Source of the DNA: Rhodanobacter sp. AS-Z3
GTDB taxonomy: Bacteria; Pseudomonadota; Gammaproteobacteria; Xanthomonadales; Rhodanobacteraceae
Assembly (NCBI RefSeq): GCF_029224025.1
Contig: NZ_CP119392.1
Span: 2,503,001 to 2,567,000, forward strand
Direction of reading: 5' to 3'
DNA length: 64,000 nucleotides
Made by a program: the position numbers and the translations under genes. Positions 46,883-55,645 of the stretch are shown piece by piece. The notes beneath the pieces are model-generated. The model saw nothing but the letters and a program-made list of their open reading frames with translations, did no database searches and was not told the origin of the DNA. Within the stretch, counting starts at the first letter, position 1. The number at the start of each line of letters is the position of its first letter.

Positions 46883-47413
46883 TTAATCCATGCGCGCCTT
46901 GATGAAGGCGCGCGCAAAACGCCAGTCGCGATCAATCGTGCGCCGGGCCAGGCCGAGGGTTTCAGCGACCTGTTCCAGGCTCAGTCCGGCGAAGTAGCGC
47001 AATTCCACCACCTGTGCGGCGCGAGCATCGGTCTGCTCCAGCGCATCCAGCGACGCGTCCAGCGCCAGCGCCTCTTCGGCAGTATCAAAGGCCAGCCGGG
47101 TATCGCTGTCGTCGAGGGTGATCCGCATCCACTGTCCGCCGGCGCACAAGCGCAATCGATCACGTGCGCGATTCATCAGCAGATGGCGCATCGCCCGTGC
47201 GGCGTAGGAAAAGAACTGGGCGGGATGTTCGAACTGCAGGGCTTCGCGGCGGCCAATCCGCAGATACAGTTCGTGCACCAATTCGGTGGTGTCGAGGGTG
47301 GTATGGCGACGCCCGGACAGCTGCTTCGCAGCCATCGCCTTGAGCCGTGCATAGACCATGGAAAATAATGCGTCGGTCGAACTGCCGCCGCCCTGCAACG
47401 TCATTTCGGACAT
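46883..47413 (-). CDS. ECF-subfamily RNA polymerase sigma factor
   Basis: A 176-residue sigma factor of the sigma-70 ECF-like (Pfam sigma70_ECF) type. Region 2 is visible as LVHELYLRIGRRE ... HPAQFFSYAARAMRHLLMNRARDR and region 4 as VELRYFAGLSLEQVAETLGLARRTIDRDWRFARAFI. ATG 47413 (MSEMTLQGG) is preferred to an upstream start. It directs transcription of a stress or envelope regulon, and is probably regulated through the downstream TPR-kinase by phosphorylation, a mechanism known for some ECF groups; no anti-sigma factor is nearby. Confidence 0.88.
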   Translation of the reverse strand: MSEMTLQGGGSSTDALFSMVYARLKAMAAKQLSGRRHTTLDTTELVHELYLRIGRREALQFEHPAQFFSYAARAMRHLLMNRARDRLRLCAGGQWMRITLDDSDTRLAFDTAEEALALDASLDALEQTDARAAQVVELRYFAGLSLEQVAETLGLARRTIDRDWRFARAFIKARMD

Positions 47414-47564
47414 GACGATACCCCTCCATGCAGCCGCCATCGGCGCATGGTACGCGCTCTGGTGAGCCTTGCCGATACGGACATGGCTCAGGCTGCTGGC
47501 AAAGGCAGGCTGCGGTTGTCGGAGGGATGCTCTGGTGTGGCAACAGCGGTGACGAAGAGTCTGT

Positions 47565-48647
47565 TCAACCCGTGCTGGCTTGTACCGCCATCATGGCCGG
47601 CATCGATCGAGCGCCTGCACGTCGGCCTTCCACGAAGGTATGCAGCCGCCCACCGAGCAGGCCGACTACGGGGCGGGCGGCCAGGCCGATCGTGCCGTTG
47701 GCAGCTGTCGCCATCGACAAGCCCAGCTGATGCTCTGCGCGCATGCGTACCGCCTTGGCGGCGAACCAGGCTTTCGGGCCTGCCAGCAACGTGCCCGAAT
47801 CGGACTCGACCTGGCGCGAATTCGAAATTGACTGGCGCAGATGGTTCAGGTGATGCTCGTTGAAGGCATCGGCAAGTGCCGCGGATTGGAAAGGCGACGC
47901 TACGTATTCATCCAGCAGGCTGCCGAGCAGAGACACCACGCGCAGTGTGATCTGGCGATTGACGCGTTCGGCCGATGATGCTCCGATCGAAGACTGCCAG
48001 ACGCCGTCAAGCGCTGCCGCCAGCTTGTACCATTCCGACTGATTCAATGGACGCTGTTCCAGTGGAATATGGCGCCGGGCGATCAGCCATGCCTGGTCAC
48101 TGGCCGGCAACGCATGCGAGCGCCGTGCGATGCTGGCGCGCGCCGAACGCATCGAAATTTCTCCGGTAGCTGCCAGTCGCAGCGACAGCGCTTCCTGTGT
48201 CAAAGGTTGCGCGCGCAAACTGCCATTGCTGCGGTACCAGCGCCGGTATTCCAGGGTGGCCCGGTGAAACATGCCTGGCGGCGGTGGCACGGTGGCACGT
48301 GCTTCGGCGGCGTAATCCAGTGCCGGTGCCAGCGGACGCAGACCGCTGGCACGTGCGGCGAGTACGCGGTCAAGCAACACTTCGGCGTTGATCAAATAGT
48401 GGTGGTAGAACTCGTGGCGATCGCTGGTGTCGGTTGCCGTGAAGTACACAAACCGAATCCGCGAGGTGCCACGTTCACTTCTGGCGCCGTGACAACCCTG
48501 CCCGGTCATCCGGTGGCCGATCGGCGGAGCACGATGCGCGGTAGGCAAATTACCAAGCACGGCGTCAACCGTAGTTGCGTAAGCGTGAAAAGAACCAGTC
48601 GTGGTGACGGCCTGTTCCTGTCCGCCTGGATTCATCGACATGCTCAC
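47565..48647 (-). CDS. hypothetical protein
   Basis: Not recognised. A 360-residue frame from GTG 48647 (AGGA upstream; ATGs at 48641 and 48635 are alternatives). The protein is soluble and predominantly helical, with basic and Ala-rich segments; no signal peptide, membrane helix or Cys motif. VYFTATDTSDRHEFYHHYLINAE is the most structured-looking stretch. It sits upstream of the ECF sigma gene on the same strand with a 151-bp gap. Coding quality seems reasonable in amino-acid balance, but the first 60 residues are poor and the true start may lie further in. It could be a target or partner of the ECF/kinase pair. Confidence 0.55.
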   Translation of the reverse strand: MSMSMNPGGQEQAVTTTGSFHAYATTVDAVLGNLPTAHRAPPIGHRMTGQGCHGARSERGTSRIRFVYFTATDTSDRHEFYHHYLINAEVLLDRVLAARASGLRPLAPALDYAAEARATVPPPPGMFHRATLEYRRWYRSNGSLRAQPLTQEALSLRLAATGEISMRSARASIARRSHALPASDQAWLIARRHIPLEQRPLNQSEWYKLAAALDGVWQSSIGASSAERVNRQITLRVVSLLGSLLDEYVASPFQSAALADAFNEHHLNHLRQSISNSRQVESDSGTLLAGPKAWFAAKAVRMRAEHQLGLSMATAANGTIGLAARPVVGLLGGRLHTFVEGRRAGARSMPAMMAVQASTG

Positions 48648-48890
48648 GAAATGATCCTGATTGCCTGGATGGTCGAGACGCTCGACTCCGCTAGCGCCTT
48701 ACTTGACCCGGATACCTGTCGGTCGCCCTGCCTGGACAACCACGCCACTACTTTGGCAGCGGCAATGCCATGAAAACGTGCGCTGACACCCAGTTCTCAA
48801 GGGCGGCATGGCTAGCAGGCGCGGGCGTGCTGCGCCCATCGCGCTGCACTTTCGCGCCACAACCGAAAATTCAGGCAAAATAGGCGGTTA

Positions 48891-48913
48891 GCAATGCGCC
48901 ACAGGCGCATTGC
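48891..48913 (+). promoter_or_regulatory. hairpin in the SDR gene leader
   Basis: A perfect 10-bp stem GCAATGCGCC/GGCGCATTGC (48891-48900 with 48904-48913), loop ACA, ends 26 bases before the chosen ATG. It may be an operator or RNA structure influencing translation, or mark the end of the intergenic region. The remainder of 48648-48890 shows no gene. Confidence 0.45.
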
Positions 48914-48939
48914 CCTTGCTGACCGATGACGCCCGACGG

Positions 48940-50529
48940 ATGACCGACTTGACCATGACACCTGCCCCAACCCCTCCATCGGACGATGCTGACGCTGACT
49001 TGCTGGAACGCCTGCGTGCGGCGGCGGCCTTGCTGGAATCCGTAGCCGCCGATCGTGCGTTGCTTGACAGCATGCCGGCCGAAGACCGCCAGCGCCTGCA
49101 CCAGGCGGTGGCGCAGGTTTATCATCCTGATCCCGGGGCGCGCCGGATCAAGTTGAAGGCGGCCGAGAAGGCACGACATGCCAACAAGGTGCAGGCTGAG
49201 GATGCCGTGCTCAACCAGACCGGGATTCGCGCGCTCCGCCGCAGCCCGGTGTTCACCACCCCCAACCTGTTCGCGCCGAAGGACTTCCTGCCCCACGACA
49301 TCGCGCCCGACGCGGACAGTGCACAGCCACGCGAATCCGTCGAGCCGAAACACTGCTACGTGTGCAAGAAGAAATACTCCACCCTGCATTTTTTCTACGA
49401 CCAGATGTGCCCGGACTGCGCGGCCTTCAATTACGCCAAGCGCAGCGAACTGGCTGACCTGAGCGGACGCGTTGCCCTGCTTACCGGCGGTCGCGTGAAA
49501 ATCGGCTACCAGGCAGGCCTGAAGCTGCTGCGTGCTGGCGCGGAGCTGATCGTTACCACGCGTTTCCCGCGCGACTCCGCGTCGCGTTACGCGGCTGAGC
49601 CGGATTTTTCCGAATGGGGTCACCGGCTGCAGGTGTATGGCCTGGATTTGCGGCACACGCCCAGTGTGGAAGCGTTTTGCCAGGAATTGGTGGCGACCCG
49701 TCCGCGGCTGGACTTCATCATCAACAACGCCTGCCAGACCGTGCGCCGACCGCCGGACTTCTACGCGCACATGATGGAAGGCGAGACGGCCGCGCTGCAT
49801 GACATGCCCGAGCAGGTGCGTCAGCTGGTCGGCCACTACGAAGGTTTGCGAGGTTCGAACATCCTGCCGCAGGATGGCGCGTCCGTCGGGCCGCTCGCCG
49901 AGCGCGATACGGCGGTTCCCGGTTTGACCCGCGCCGCCGAACTGTCGCAATTGCCGTTGCTGCCGGAAGAACTGCTGGCACAGAGCCATCTGTTCCCGGA
50001 AGGGCGGCTGGACCAGGACCTGCAGCAAATCGACCTGCGCCAGCGTAATTCCTGGCGCATGCTGATGGCCGAAGTGCCTTCGGTGGAATTGCTGGAAGTG
50101 CAACTGGTCAATGCGATCGCGCCGTTCATCATCAACGCGCGGTTGAAACCGCTGATGCTGCGCACCGGTGAACGCGACAAGCACATCGTCAACGTATCCG
50201 CGATGGAAGGCCAGTTCTACCGCAACTTCAAGACCACCCGCCACCCGCATACGAACATGGCCAAGGCGGCGTTGAACATGATGACGCGCACGGCCGCCAC
50301 CGATTACCACAACGACGGCATCCACATGAACAGCGTGGATACCGGTTGGGTGACCGACGAAGATCCGGCCGAGCTGGCGGCGAAAAAGGTGCTGGAAGAG
50401 CGCTTCCACCCGCCGCTGGATATCGTCGACGGCGCCGCGCGCATCGTCGATCCGATCATCCACGGCATCAACACCGGCGAGCATGTGTGGGGCCAGTTCC
50501 TGAAGGACTACCGTCCTACCGACTGGTAA
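48940..50529 (+). CDS. SDR oxidoreductase with N-terminal zinc-ribbon extension
   Basis: A 529-residue protein, about twice the length of a classical SDR. Residues 10-75 are helical; around 140-165 lies CYVCKKKYSTLHFFYDQMCPDC (shown as CYVC ... CPDC), a four-Cys zinc-ribbon. The Rossmann part starts near 180 with VALLTGGRVKIGYQAGLKLL (TGxxxxxG variant) and contains NNACQTVRR (NNAG equivalent NNAC). The usual YxxxK active site is not clear; HTNMAKAALNMMTRTAA keeps a Lys but replaces Tyr by His/Asn. It may therefore be a catalytically altered SDR. It is 7 bp upstream of alkB and probably co-transcribed. Confidence 0.82.
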   Translation: MTDLTMTPAPTPPSDDADADLLERLRAAAALLESVAADRALLDSMPAEDRQRLHQAVAQVYHPDPGARRIKLKAAEKARHANKVQAEDAVLNQTGIRALRRSPVFTTPNLFAPKDFLPHDIAPDADSAQPRESVEPKHCYVCKKKYSTLHFFYDQMCPDCAAFNYAKRSELADLSGRVALLTGGRVKIGYQAGLKLLRAGAELIVTTRFPRDSASRYAAEPDFSEWGHRLQVYGLDLRHTPSVEAFCQELVATRPRLDFIINNACQTVRRPPDFYAHMMEGETAALHDMPEQVRQLVGHYEGLRGSNILPQDGASVGPLAERDTAVPGLTRAAELSQLPLLPEELLAQSHLFPEGRLDQDLQQIDLRQRNSWRMLMAEVPSVELLEVQLVNAIAPFIINARLKPLMLRTGERDKHIVNVSAMEGQFYRNFKTTRHPHTNMAKAALNMMTRTAATDYHNDGIHMNSVDTGWVTDEDPAELAAKKVLEERFHPPLDIVDGAARIVDPIIHGINTGEHVWGQFLKDYRPTDW

Positions 50530-50536
50530 TACACAC

Positions 50537-51196
50537 GTGATCACGACCGACCTGTTTGCTGATGCCGCGCTCCCGCTCAAGCCTCGCGACGAGCGTTTGT
50601 GCGAGGGCGCTGTGGTGCTGCGCGCGTTTGCGTTGGAACATGACGCTGCGCTGCTGCAGGCGATCCATGACATCACCGCACAGGCGCCGTTTCGCCACCT
50701 GCTCACGCCGGGTGGTTTGCGCATGTCGGTGGCGATGACCAATGCCGGAGCGTTGGGCTGGGTCAGTGATCGCCGTGGCTATCGCTATGCGCGGCGAGAC
50801 CCGCAGAGTGGTGAACCATGGCCTTCGATGCCGGCGGTTTTTTTGCAACTGGCGACTGCGGCGGCCGCCCGCGCCGGCTTTGCCGATTTCATGCCCGACG
50901 CCTGCCTGGTCAATCGTTATGAAGTGGGTACGCGGCTAAGCCTGCATCAGGATCGCGACGAGCATGACTACGCGCATCCGATTGTTTCTGTTTCACTGGG
51001 TGTCCCTGCGGTATTCCTGTTCGGCGGATTGCAACGCACCGATCTCACCCAGCACGTGCCGCTGGCGCATGGTGATGTTGTGGTCTGGGGTGGCCCGGCA
51101 CGACAGCATTACCACGGCGTGGCGCCGATCAAGCTCGCGCATCATCCCCTGCTGGGTGACATCCGTATCAACCTCACGTTTCGTCGTGCAGGCTAA
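50537..51196 (+). CDS. alkB: alpha-ketoglutarate-dependent dioxygenase AlkB
   Basis: Repairs 1-methyladenine and 3-methylcytosine in DNA/RNA by Fe(II)/2-oxoglutarate oxidation. 219 residues from GTG 50537, 7 bp after the SDR stop. Iron ligands are visible as LHQDRDE (HxD) and the distal His in QHYHGV; the 2-oxoglutarate-binding Arg is in RINLTFRR. NRYEVGTRLSLHQD and PRFRHL-like PFRHLLTPGG match the E. coli enzyme. The gene is not beside ada. Its stop overlaps the convergent EAL gene by 4 bp. Confidence 0.94.
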   Translation: MITTDLFADAALPLKPRDERLCEGAVVLRAFALEHDAALLQAIHDITAQAPFRHLLTPGGLRMSVAMTNAGALGWVSDRRGYRYARRDPQSGEPWPSMPAVFLQLATAAAARAGFADFMPDACLVNRYEVGTRLSLHQDRDEHDYAHPIVSVSLGVPAVFLFGGLQRTDLTQHVPLAHGDVVVWGGPARQHYHGVAPIKLAHHPLLGDIRINLTFRRAG

Positions 51197-53520
51197 GGTG
51201 GCGCGCTCAGCGTGACGAACTCCGATGCGGGCACCGGTCGGGAGATGAAATAGCCTTGCGCGAAGTCGCAGCCGATGGCGGTCAGGCAATCCAGCGCCGC
51301 CTGGTCTTCCACGCCTTCAGCGGTGACTCGATAGCCAAGGCGATGACTCATTTCCACCATGCCTTCGACAATGATCCGGTCGCCGGGTTCGGTGGCCAGA
51401 TTCCGCACAAACAGTTGATCGATCTTCAGTTCGCTGACTGGCAGGTGGCGCAAGTAGGCGAAACTGGATTGGCCCACACCGAAATCGTCGATGGCAATGC
51501 CAATGCCCTGGTCGGCGAGCTGGCGCAGAATCCGCACTGCCGTATCCGGTTCGCCCATTACCGCACGCTCGGTGACTTCAACCGTCAGTAGCGAAGACGG
51601 CACCTGATGGATCTCCAGCAAGCGGCGGATGCCGGCCACCAGTGAGGCATCGTCCAGGTCACGCGCGGACAGATTCACGGCCACATGAAATTGGCGACCA
51701 CGAGCGAGCCACTCTTGCACTTGCTGGAGTGCCTGATTCAGCACCCACTGACTCAGCCGCTGGATATTGCCGGTGTCTTCGGCCATGCCGATGAACAGCT
51801 CCGGAGAAACTCGCCCACGCTGGGGGTGGTTCCAGCGCAGCAGCGCCTCGGCGGAGTCGATGCGCCGACTGGCGAGCGAAAATTTCGGCTGGTAGTGCAG
51901 CGAGAGTCCGTCGCCATCCAGCGCCTCCCGCAGGTCGCCCATCAGTGACAGTCGCTCCGGGCGATGAGGATCGATCGCCTCGTCATACCAATGGATCGCG
52001 TTGGTCGAACCGCTGGCTGCAAACTGTGCGACCTCGGCCTGACGCAGCAGCACCCCCGCCGGCACCGGTACTTCTGTTGCCAACGCAATACCGATCGCCG
52101 GCATTTGATCAATGCTGATGTCAGCTTCCACATAGGGTTTGTTGAGCACCTCAAGCACCCGCAGCGCTGCCGTCATCGCCATGGTTTTGTCGGCCATCGG
52201 CAGCCACAGCGCGAATTGCGAATCGCCGGTGCGCGCAAGGAAAGCCTCGTCGGCAACTCCGCTGATACGCACTCCGGCATCGCGCAGCAGGCGATCGCAT
52301 AGCGCATGCCCCATGGTCTTGATGATGTCGGGCGCTCGAGTCAGCCCGATCATCAACAACGCACCTGCCGGAGCGCCTTCTGCATCATGGTGCTGATTGA
52401 TGGCGATCTCGGCGGCCGTGCGGTTGGGAAGGTGGGTCACGCTGTCGTGCATGGCCTGGTGGCGAATATGCTGCTCACGCTGGCGCACGGCTTCGGTCAT
52501 GCTGTTGAATGCCTGCGCAAGTTGACCGATCTCGTCATTGCGCGGAATGTTTGCCGGGCGTTCGTAATCACCACCGGCAATGCGTCGCGCCGATGCAGCG
52601 AGCGCTTCAACCGGACGCGACACGCTGCGTGCGGCGAACCATGCCCCAACCAGGCCGACTGCAAGGCCGAGCCCTAGCAGGCTGGCCCAGGCAATCGCGA
52701 TGCTGCGGAACGGGCGCAAGGCGTCATCCAGCGAGTAACCCAGCACGGCCACCACCGGTGTACTGTGCCGAGGCTGTTTCAGTTTCTGCGCGAGCACCAT
52801 GACTTCGCGGTCGCCCACGCGAATCAACACCGGTTTCGATGGCAAGCCGTGACCGGCTTCGTCAAGGCTGTTGACCATGCCGATATCACCGCTGGCGGTG
52901 GCGATCAGGGACCATTTTCCCGGCGACAGTTCGGCGCCCAGTTCGATGCTGCGTGGCAGTGCGGACAGCTTCTGCAAGTGACCCAGCAACGCATCATTCA
53001 GCGGCACGTTCACCACCACCAGGCCCACCGGTTGCGGCGCGTAGATGGGAACGACCACCATCCAGGATGCCTTGCCATCCAGCGCGACCACGGCGGCCGT
53101 GCGCTGCACATAGGCTTGCGCGATCAGATCCGGAAACGGGAACCGTTGCATGGGATGACCGGCAGGATTGGTGTCGACCTCAATGCTTCCATCAAGATCG
53201 ATCAACAGCATGCGTGAGGCACCCACCCGGCGACCATGGTTGCGCAGCACCGACATCACCGTGCCCTGATCACGTTCGGCGATGGCCGAGCGTAGTGCAT
53301 AGTCCAGCGACAGCACCTCGACATTGCCCGCAACCCGCGCCGAGATGTCATCCATCTGGGCCACCAGGGCCGCGGCGTTGGCGCTCAACTGCCGCTCGCC
53401 TTCGGTGATCATGGCCTTCCGCGTCACTTCGTATACCAGGCTGGCAGTCAATAACTGCACCAGCACCAGGGTCGCTACAAAGAACAGCGCCAGCCGCAGA
53501 CGAAATCCGATGAAGGGCAT
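51193..53520 (-). CDS. membrane c-di-GMP phosphodiesterase, degenerate GGDEF + EAL
   Basis: A 775-residue protein with a membrane helix at 8-30, a periplasmic sensor (about 40-265, Cache-like), a second helix at 272-296, a HAMP segment (297-350), a GGDEF domain (about 355-515) and an EAL domain (about 525-770). The GGDEF motif is replaced by RTGDSQF (residues 431-436), so cyclase activity is not expected. The EAL site is kept: E558-A559-L560 in DSAEALLRWNHP, NLSARDLDD, DDFGVGQSSFAYL and QGYFISRP. It should hydrolyse c-di-GMP in response to a periplasmic signal, perhaps with GTP tuning. It follows the cupredoxin gene by 8 bp. Confidence 0.92.
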   Translation of the reverse strand: MPFIGFRLRLALFFVATLVLVQLLTASLVYEVTRKAMITEGERQLSANAAALVAQMDDISARVAGNVEVLSLDYALRSAIAERDQGTVMSVLRNHGRRVGASRMLLIDLDGSIEVDTNPAGHPMQRFPFPDLIAQAYVQRTAAVVALDGKASWMVVVPIYAPQPVGLVVVNVPLNDALLGHLQKLSALPRSIELGAELSPGKWSLIATASGDIGMVNSLDEAGHGLPSKPVLIRVGDREVMVLAQKLKQPRHSTPVVAVLGYSLDDALRPFRSIAIAWASLLGLGLAVGLVGAWFAARSVSRPVEALAASARRIAGGDYERPANIPRNDEIGQLAQAFNSMTEAVRQREQHIRHQAMHDSVTHLPNRTAAEIAINQHHDAEGAPAGALLMIGLTRAPDIIKTMGHALCDRLLRDAGVRISGVADEAFLARTGDSQFALWLPMADKTMAMTAALRVLEVLNKPYVEADISIDQMPAIGIALATEVPVPAGVLLRQAEVAQFAASGSTNAIHWYDEAIDPHRPERLSLMGDLREALDGDGLSLHYQPKFSLASRRIDSAEALLRWNHPQRGRVSPELFIGMAEDTGNIQRLSQWVLNQALQQVQEWLARGRQFHVAVNLSARDLDDASLVAGIRRLLEIHQVPSSLLTVEVTERAVMGEPDTAVRILRQLADQGIGIAIDDFGVGQSSFAYLRHLPVSELKIDQLFVRNLATEPGDRIIVEGMVEMSHRLGYRVTAEGVEDQAALDCLTAIGCDFAQGYFISRPVPASEFVTLSAPP

Positions 53521-53528
53521 GGCCGTGA

Positions 53529-54188
53529 TCAGTAATCCGCGCGTGCGTGCGTCATCGGTCCACGTGGGTCGGCCACCAGCGTCAAGGTAAACTTCAGGTG
53601 CGGCGCGTCAGCCGCACTGCCCAGCGAAACCTGTTGTTCCGGCTGTGGCGCTCCCGGCGGCAATTGCGGATGCCACAGACGCACCGTGTAGCGCCCTGGC
53701 GCAAGCCCGTCGAAGGTGGCATCACCTGCCCGATCGGACATTCCGATCGCTGGCGCGTTAGAGACGAACAGATAAGTGATCATGTCGTCGTGGATATTGC
53801 AGCCCACGGCTACAATGCCGGTCTTGTCCAACACCAGCGTTGGTGAACTTTGGCCCGGACGCAGGACGAACTCGAATTGCCGGATCGGCGAGAAGGAATA
53901 AACCTGGTGGCGGGTGGTGTCACTGTTGCGGAAGATGACCTTGTCGCCAGGTCGCAGGATCTGCACGTACGGGATGAAAGCTTCATTCTTCTGGTCGACG
54001 TAGTAGGTCTTCGGTGCCTGCGCCGGTGTCTGACTTGCCACGGCGGATTCCGGAATCAAAGTGATCACCGCATCACCAACCGCTCGCCCTTGTGGATCAG
54101 CCACATGCACCGTCACCGTCGCCGCAGCCAGCGGAGTTGCCATCAACGCCAGCAAGCAGGCCAGGCCAGTCAATCGAAATATGGACAT
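53529..54188 (-). CDS. secreted cupredoxin-like protein (methylamine-utilization type)
   Basis: A 219-residue exported protein. The signal peptide (residues 1-22, LACLLALMATPLAAA) is followed by a beta-sandwich with a likely type 1 copper site: His in TTRHQVYSF, then CNIHDDM carrying Cys, His and Met. Such domains occur in methylamine-utilization (MauG-neighbour) and other blue-copper-like proteins. The C-terminal half is a carboxypeptidase-regulatory-like beta domain (GLAPGRYTVRLWHPQLPPGA). ATG 54188 excludes a nine-residue upstream extension. It lies 8 bp before the EAL gene, so the two share a transcript; it may provide the periplasmic signal for the sensor. Confidence 0.85.
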   Translation of the reverse strand: MSIFRLTGLACLLALMATPLAAATVTVHVADPQGRAVGDAVITLIPESAVASQTPAQAPKTYYVDQKNEAFIPYVQILRPGDKVIFRNSDTTRHQVYSFSPIRQFEFVLRPGQSSPTLVLDKTGIVAVGCNIHDDMITYLFVSNAPAIGMSDRAGDATFDGLAPGRYTVRLWHPQLPPGAPQPEQQVSLGSAADAPHLKFTLTLVADPRGPMTHARADY

Positions 54189-54331
54189 CGGGCAACGCCT
54201 TGACGGAACACCCAACTAGCCTACCCCAGTTCCGGGCATGGACGAGCATGCGCTGCTACTGCTGCGGATCGATGCATGAGTCTGCTCAGTCGTTTTGCTA
54301 GTCTGGTGTCCTCGGCAACGGCAGGACTGAC

Positions 54332-55255
54332 ATGCAATCCACCCAGGGTATTCATACCATCGACACCGGTTTCGTCAGGCCGGGATTCGATGCAGCGTAT
54401 CTCGTCGTTGAAAACGGCCGCGGTGCTTTCATCGATTGCGGTACCAACCATTCGGTTCCACGCATGCTGGCTGCGCTCGATGCGGCGGGACTCGCCGTCG
54501 CCGAAGTCGACTGGCTGATTCTCACGCACGTCCACCTGGATCATGCGGGGGGTGCCGGTGAGTTGATGGCGCGGCTGCCGCAGGCACAACTGGTAGTGCA
54601 CCCGCGTGGTGCGCGCCACATGATTGACCCATCGAAGCTATGGGCGGGCGCGAGCGCCGTTTATGGCGAGGCGGTAATGGAACGGGAATACGGACGACTG
54701 CGCCCGGTGCCGGCCGAGCGCGTGGTGGAAGCCGGCGATGGGCATGTGGTGGATCTGGCGGGCCGCCTGCTGCGATGCATCGACACTCCCGGGCACGCCA
54801 GGCACCACATCGCGATCCACGATGCGCACGCACAGGTGATTTTTACCGGTGATGTCTTCGGCCTGTCCTATCGCGAGTTCGATACCGCGAAGGGGCCGTT
54901 CATCCTGCCCACCACATCACCGGTACAGTTTGATCCGGACGAGCTGCATGCATCAATCCATCGTTTGCTTGCCTTGCAACCGGTGGCGATGTATCCGACG
55001 CACTTTGGACGCATCGAAGACCTCCAGCGTCTGGCCGCCGACCTGCATGAGCAGATTGATGCGATGGTGGGACTGGCGCAGGAAGCGGGTGTCCACGCGG
55101 ACCGGCATGCACAGTTGGTCGACAGCCTGACCAATCTTTATGCCACTCGCGCGCTGGCACATGGCTGGACGAAAGGGCGTGCTGCGCTGGAGCAGTTGCT
55201 GCACATGGACATCGAACTCAATGCCCAGGGTCTGGAAGTCTGGCTGGATCGCTGA
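54332..55255 (+). CDS. MBL-fold metallohydrolase
   Basis: A 307-residue metallo-beta-lactamase-fold enzyme. The metal site is THVHLDHAGGAGELM (HxHxDH), with the next His in DTPGHARHHIAIH and an Asp in FTGDVFGLSY; the last His is in MYPTHFGRI. It is of the glyoxalase II/SoxH-like type and the C-terminal helical region (residues 230-300) is typical. All ligands are present. It is a single gene. The substrate is unknown; possible roles are thioester or lactone hydrolysis. Confidence 0.9.
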   Translation: MQSTQGIHTIDTGFVRPGFDAAYLVVENGRGAFIDCGTNHSVPRMLAALDAAGLAVAEVDWLILTHVHLDHAGGAGELMARLPQAQLVVHPRGARHMIDPSKLWAGASAVYGEAVMEREYGRLRPVPAERVVEAGDGHVVDLAGRLLRCIDTPGHARHHIAIHDAHAQVIFTGDVFGLSYREFDTAKGPFILPTTSPVQFDPDELHASIHRLLALQPVAMYPTHFGRIEDLQRLAADLHEQIDAMVGLAQEAGVHADRHAQLVDSLTNLYATRALAHGWTKGRAALEQLLHMDIELNAQGLEVWLDR

Positions 55256-55297
55256 GCATCCGGCGGCTTCAGTGACTAGTGCGGTTGCGCGGCCGGT

Positions 55298-55645
55298 TCA
55301 CGCGAGTCGGGTGCCGTTGGGAACGGGGCGTTCGACCGAGGTAATCACGACGCCCTCATCGGTGATGAACCCGGTGAGCAGGAATTGTGACTGGAACGGC
55401 CCGATCTGCTTGTCCGGAAAGTTGAGCACGCCGACGATCTGCCGGCCGATCAGGTCTTCCGCGCGATACAGCGCGGCAATCTGTGCACTGGTTTTTTTCT
55501 CACCATAGGCACCGAAATCCGCCCAGACTTTCCATGCTGGCTTGCGTGCCTCCGGAAACGGTTCCACCCGCGTCACGGTGCCGGCGACCAGCACGACCTT
55601 TTCGAAATCGGCCCAGCTTATTTCGGAATTGTGCACTTCACTCAT
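55298..55645 (-). CDS. csaA: tRNA-binding protein CsaA
   Basis: A 115-residue OB-fold protein related to the tRNA-binding domain of MetRS and Arc1p, acting as a chaperone-like or tRNA-binding factor. [33 protein letters not shown] and [17 protein letters not shown] are characteristic. The ATG overlaps the stop of the upstream oxidase gene by 4 bp, so it is translationally coupled to it. It is the last gene of the polysaccharide/puuB-like chain. Confidence 0.93.
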   Translation of the reverse strand: MSEVHNSEISWADFEKVVLVAGTVTRVEPFPEARKPAWKVWADFGAYGEKKTSAQIAALYRAEDLIGRQIVGVLNFPDKQIGPFQSQFLLTGFITDEGVVITSVERPVPNGTRLA

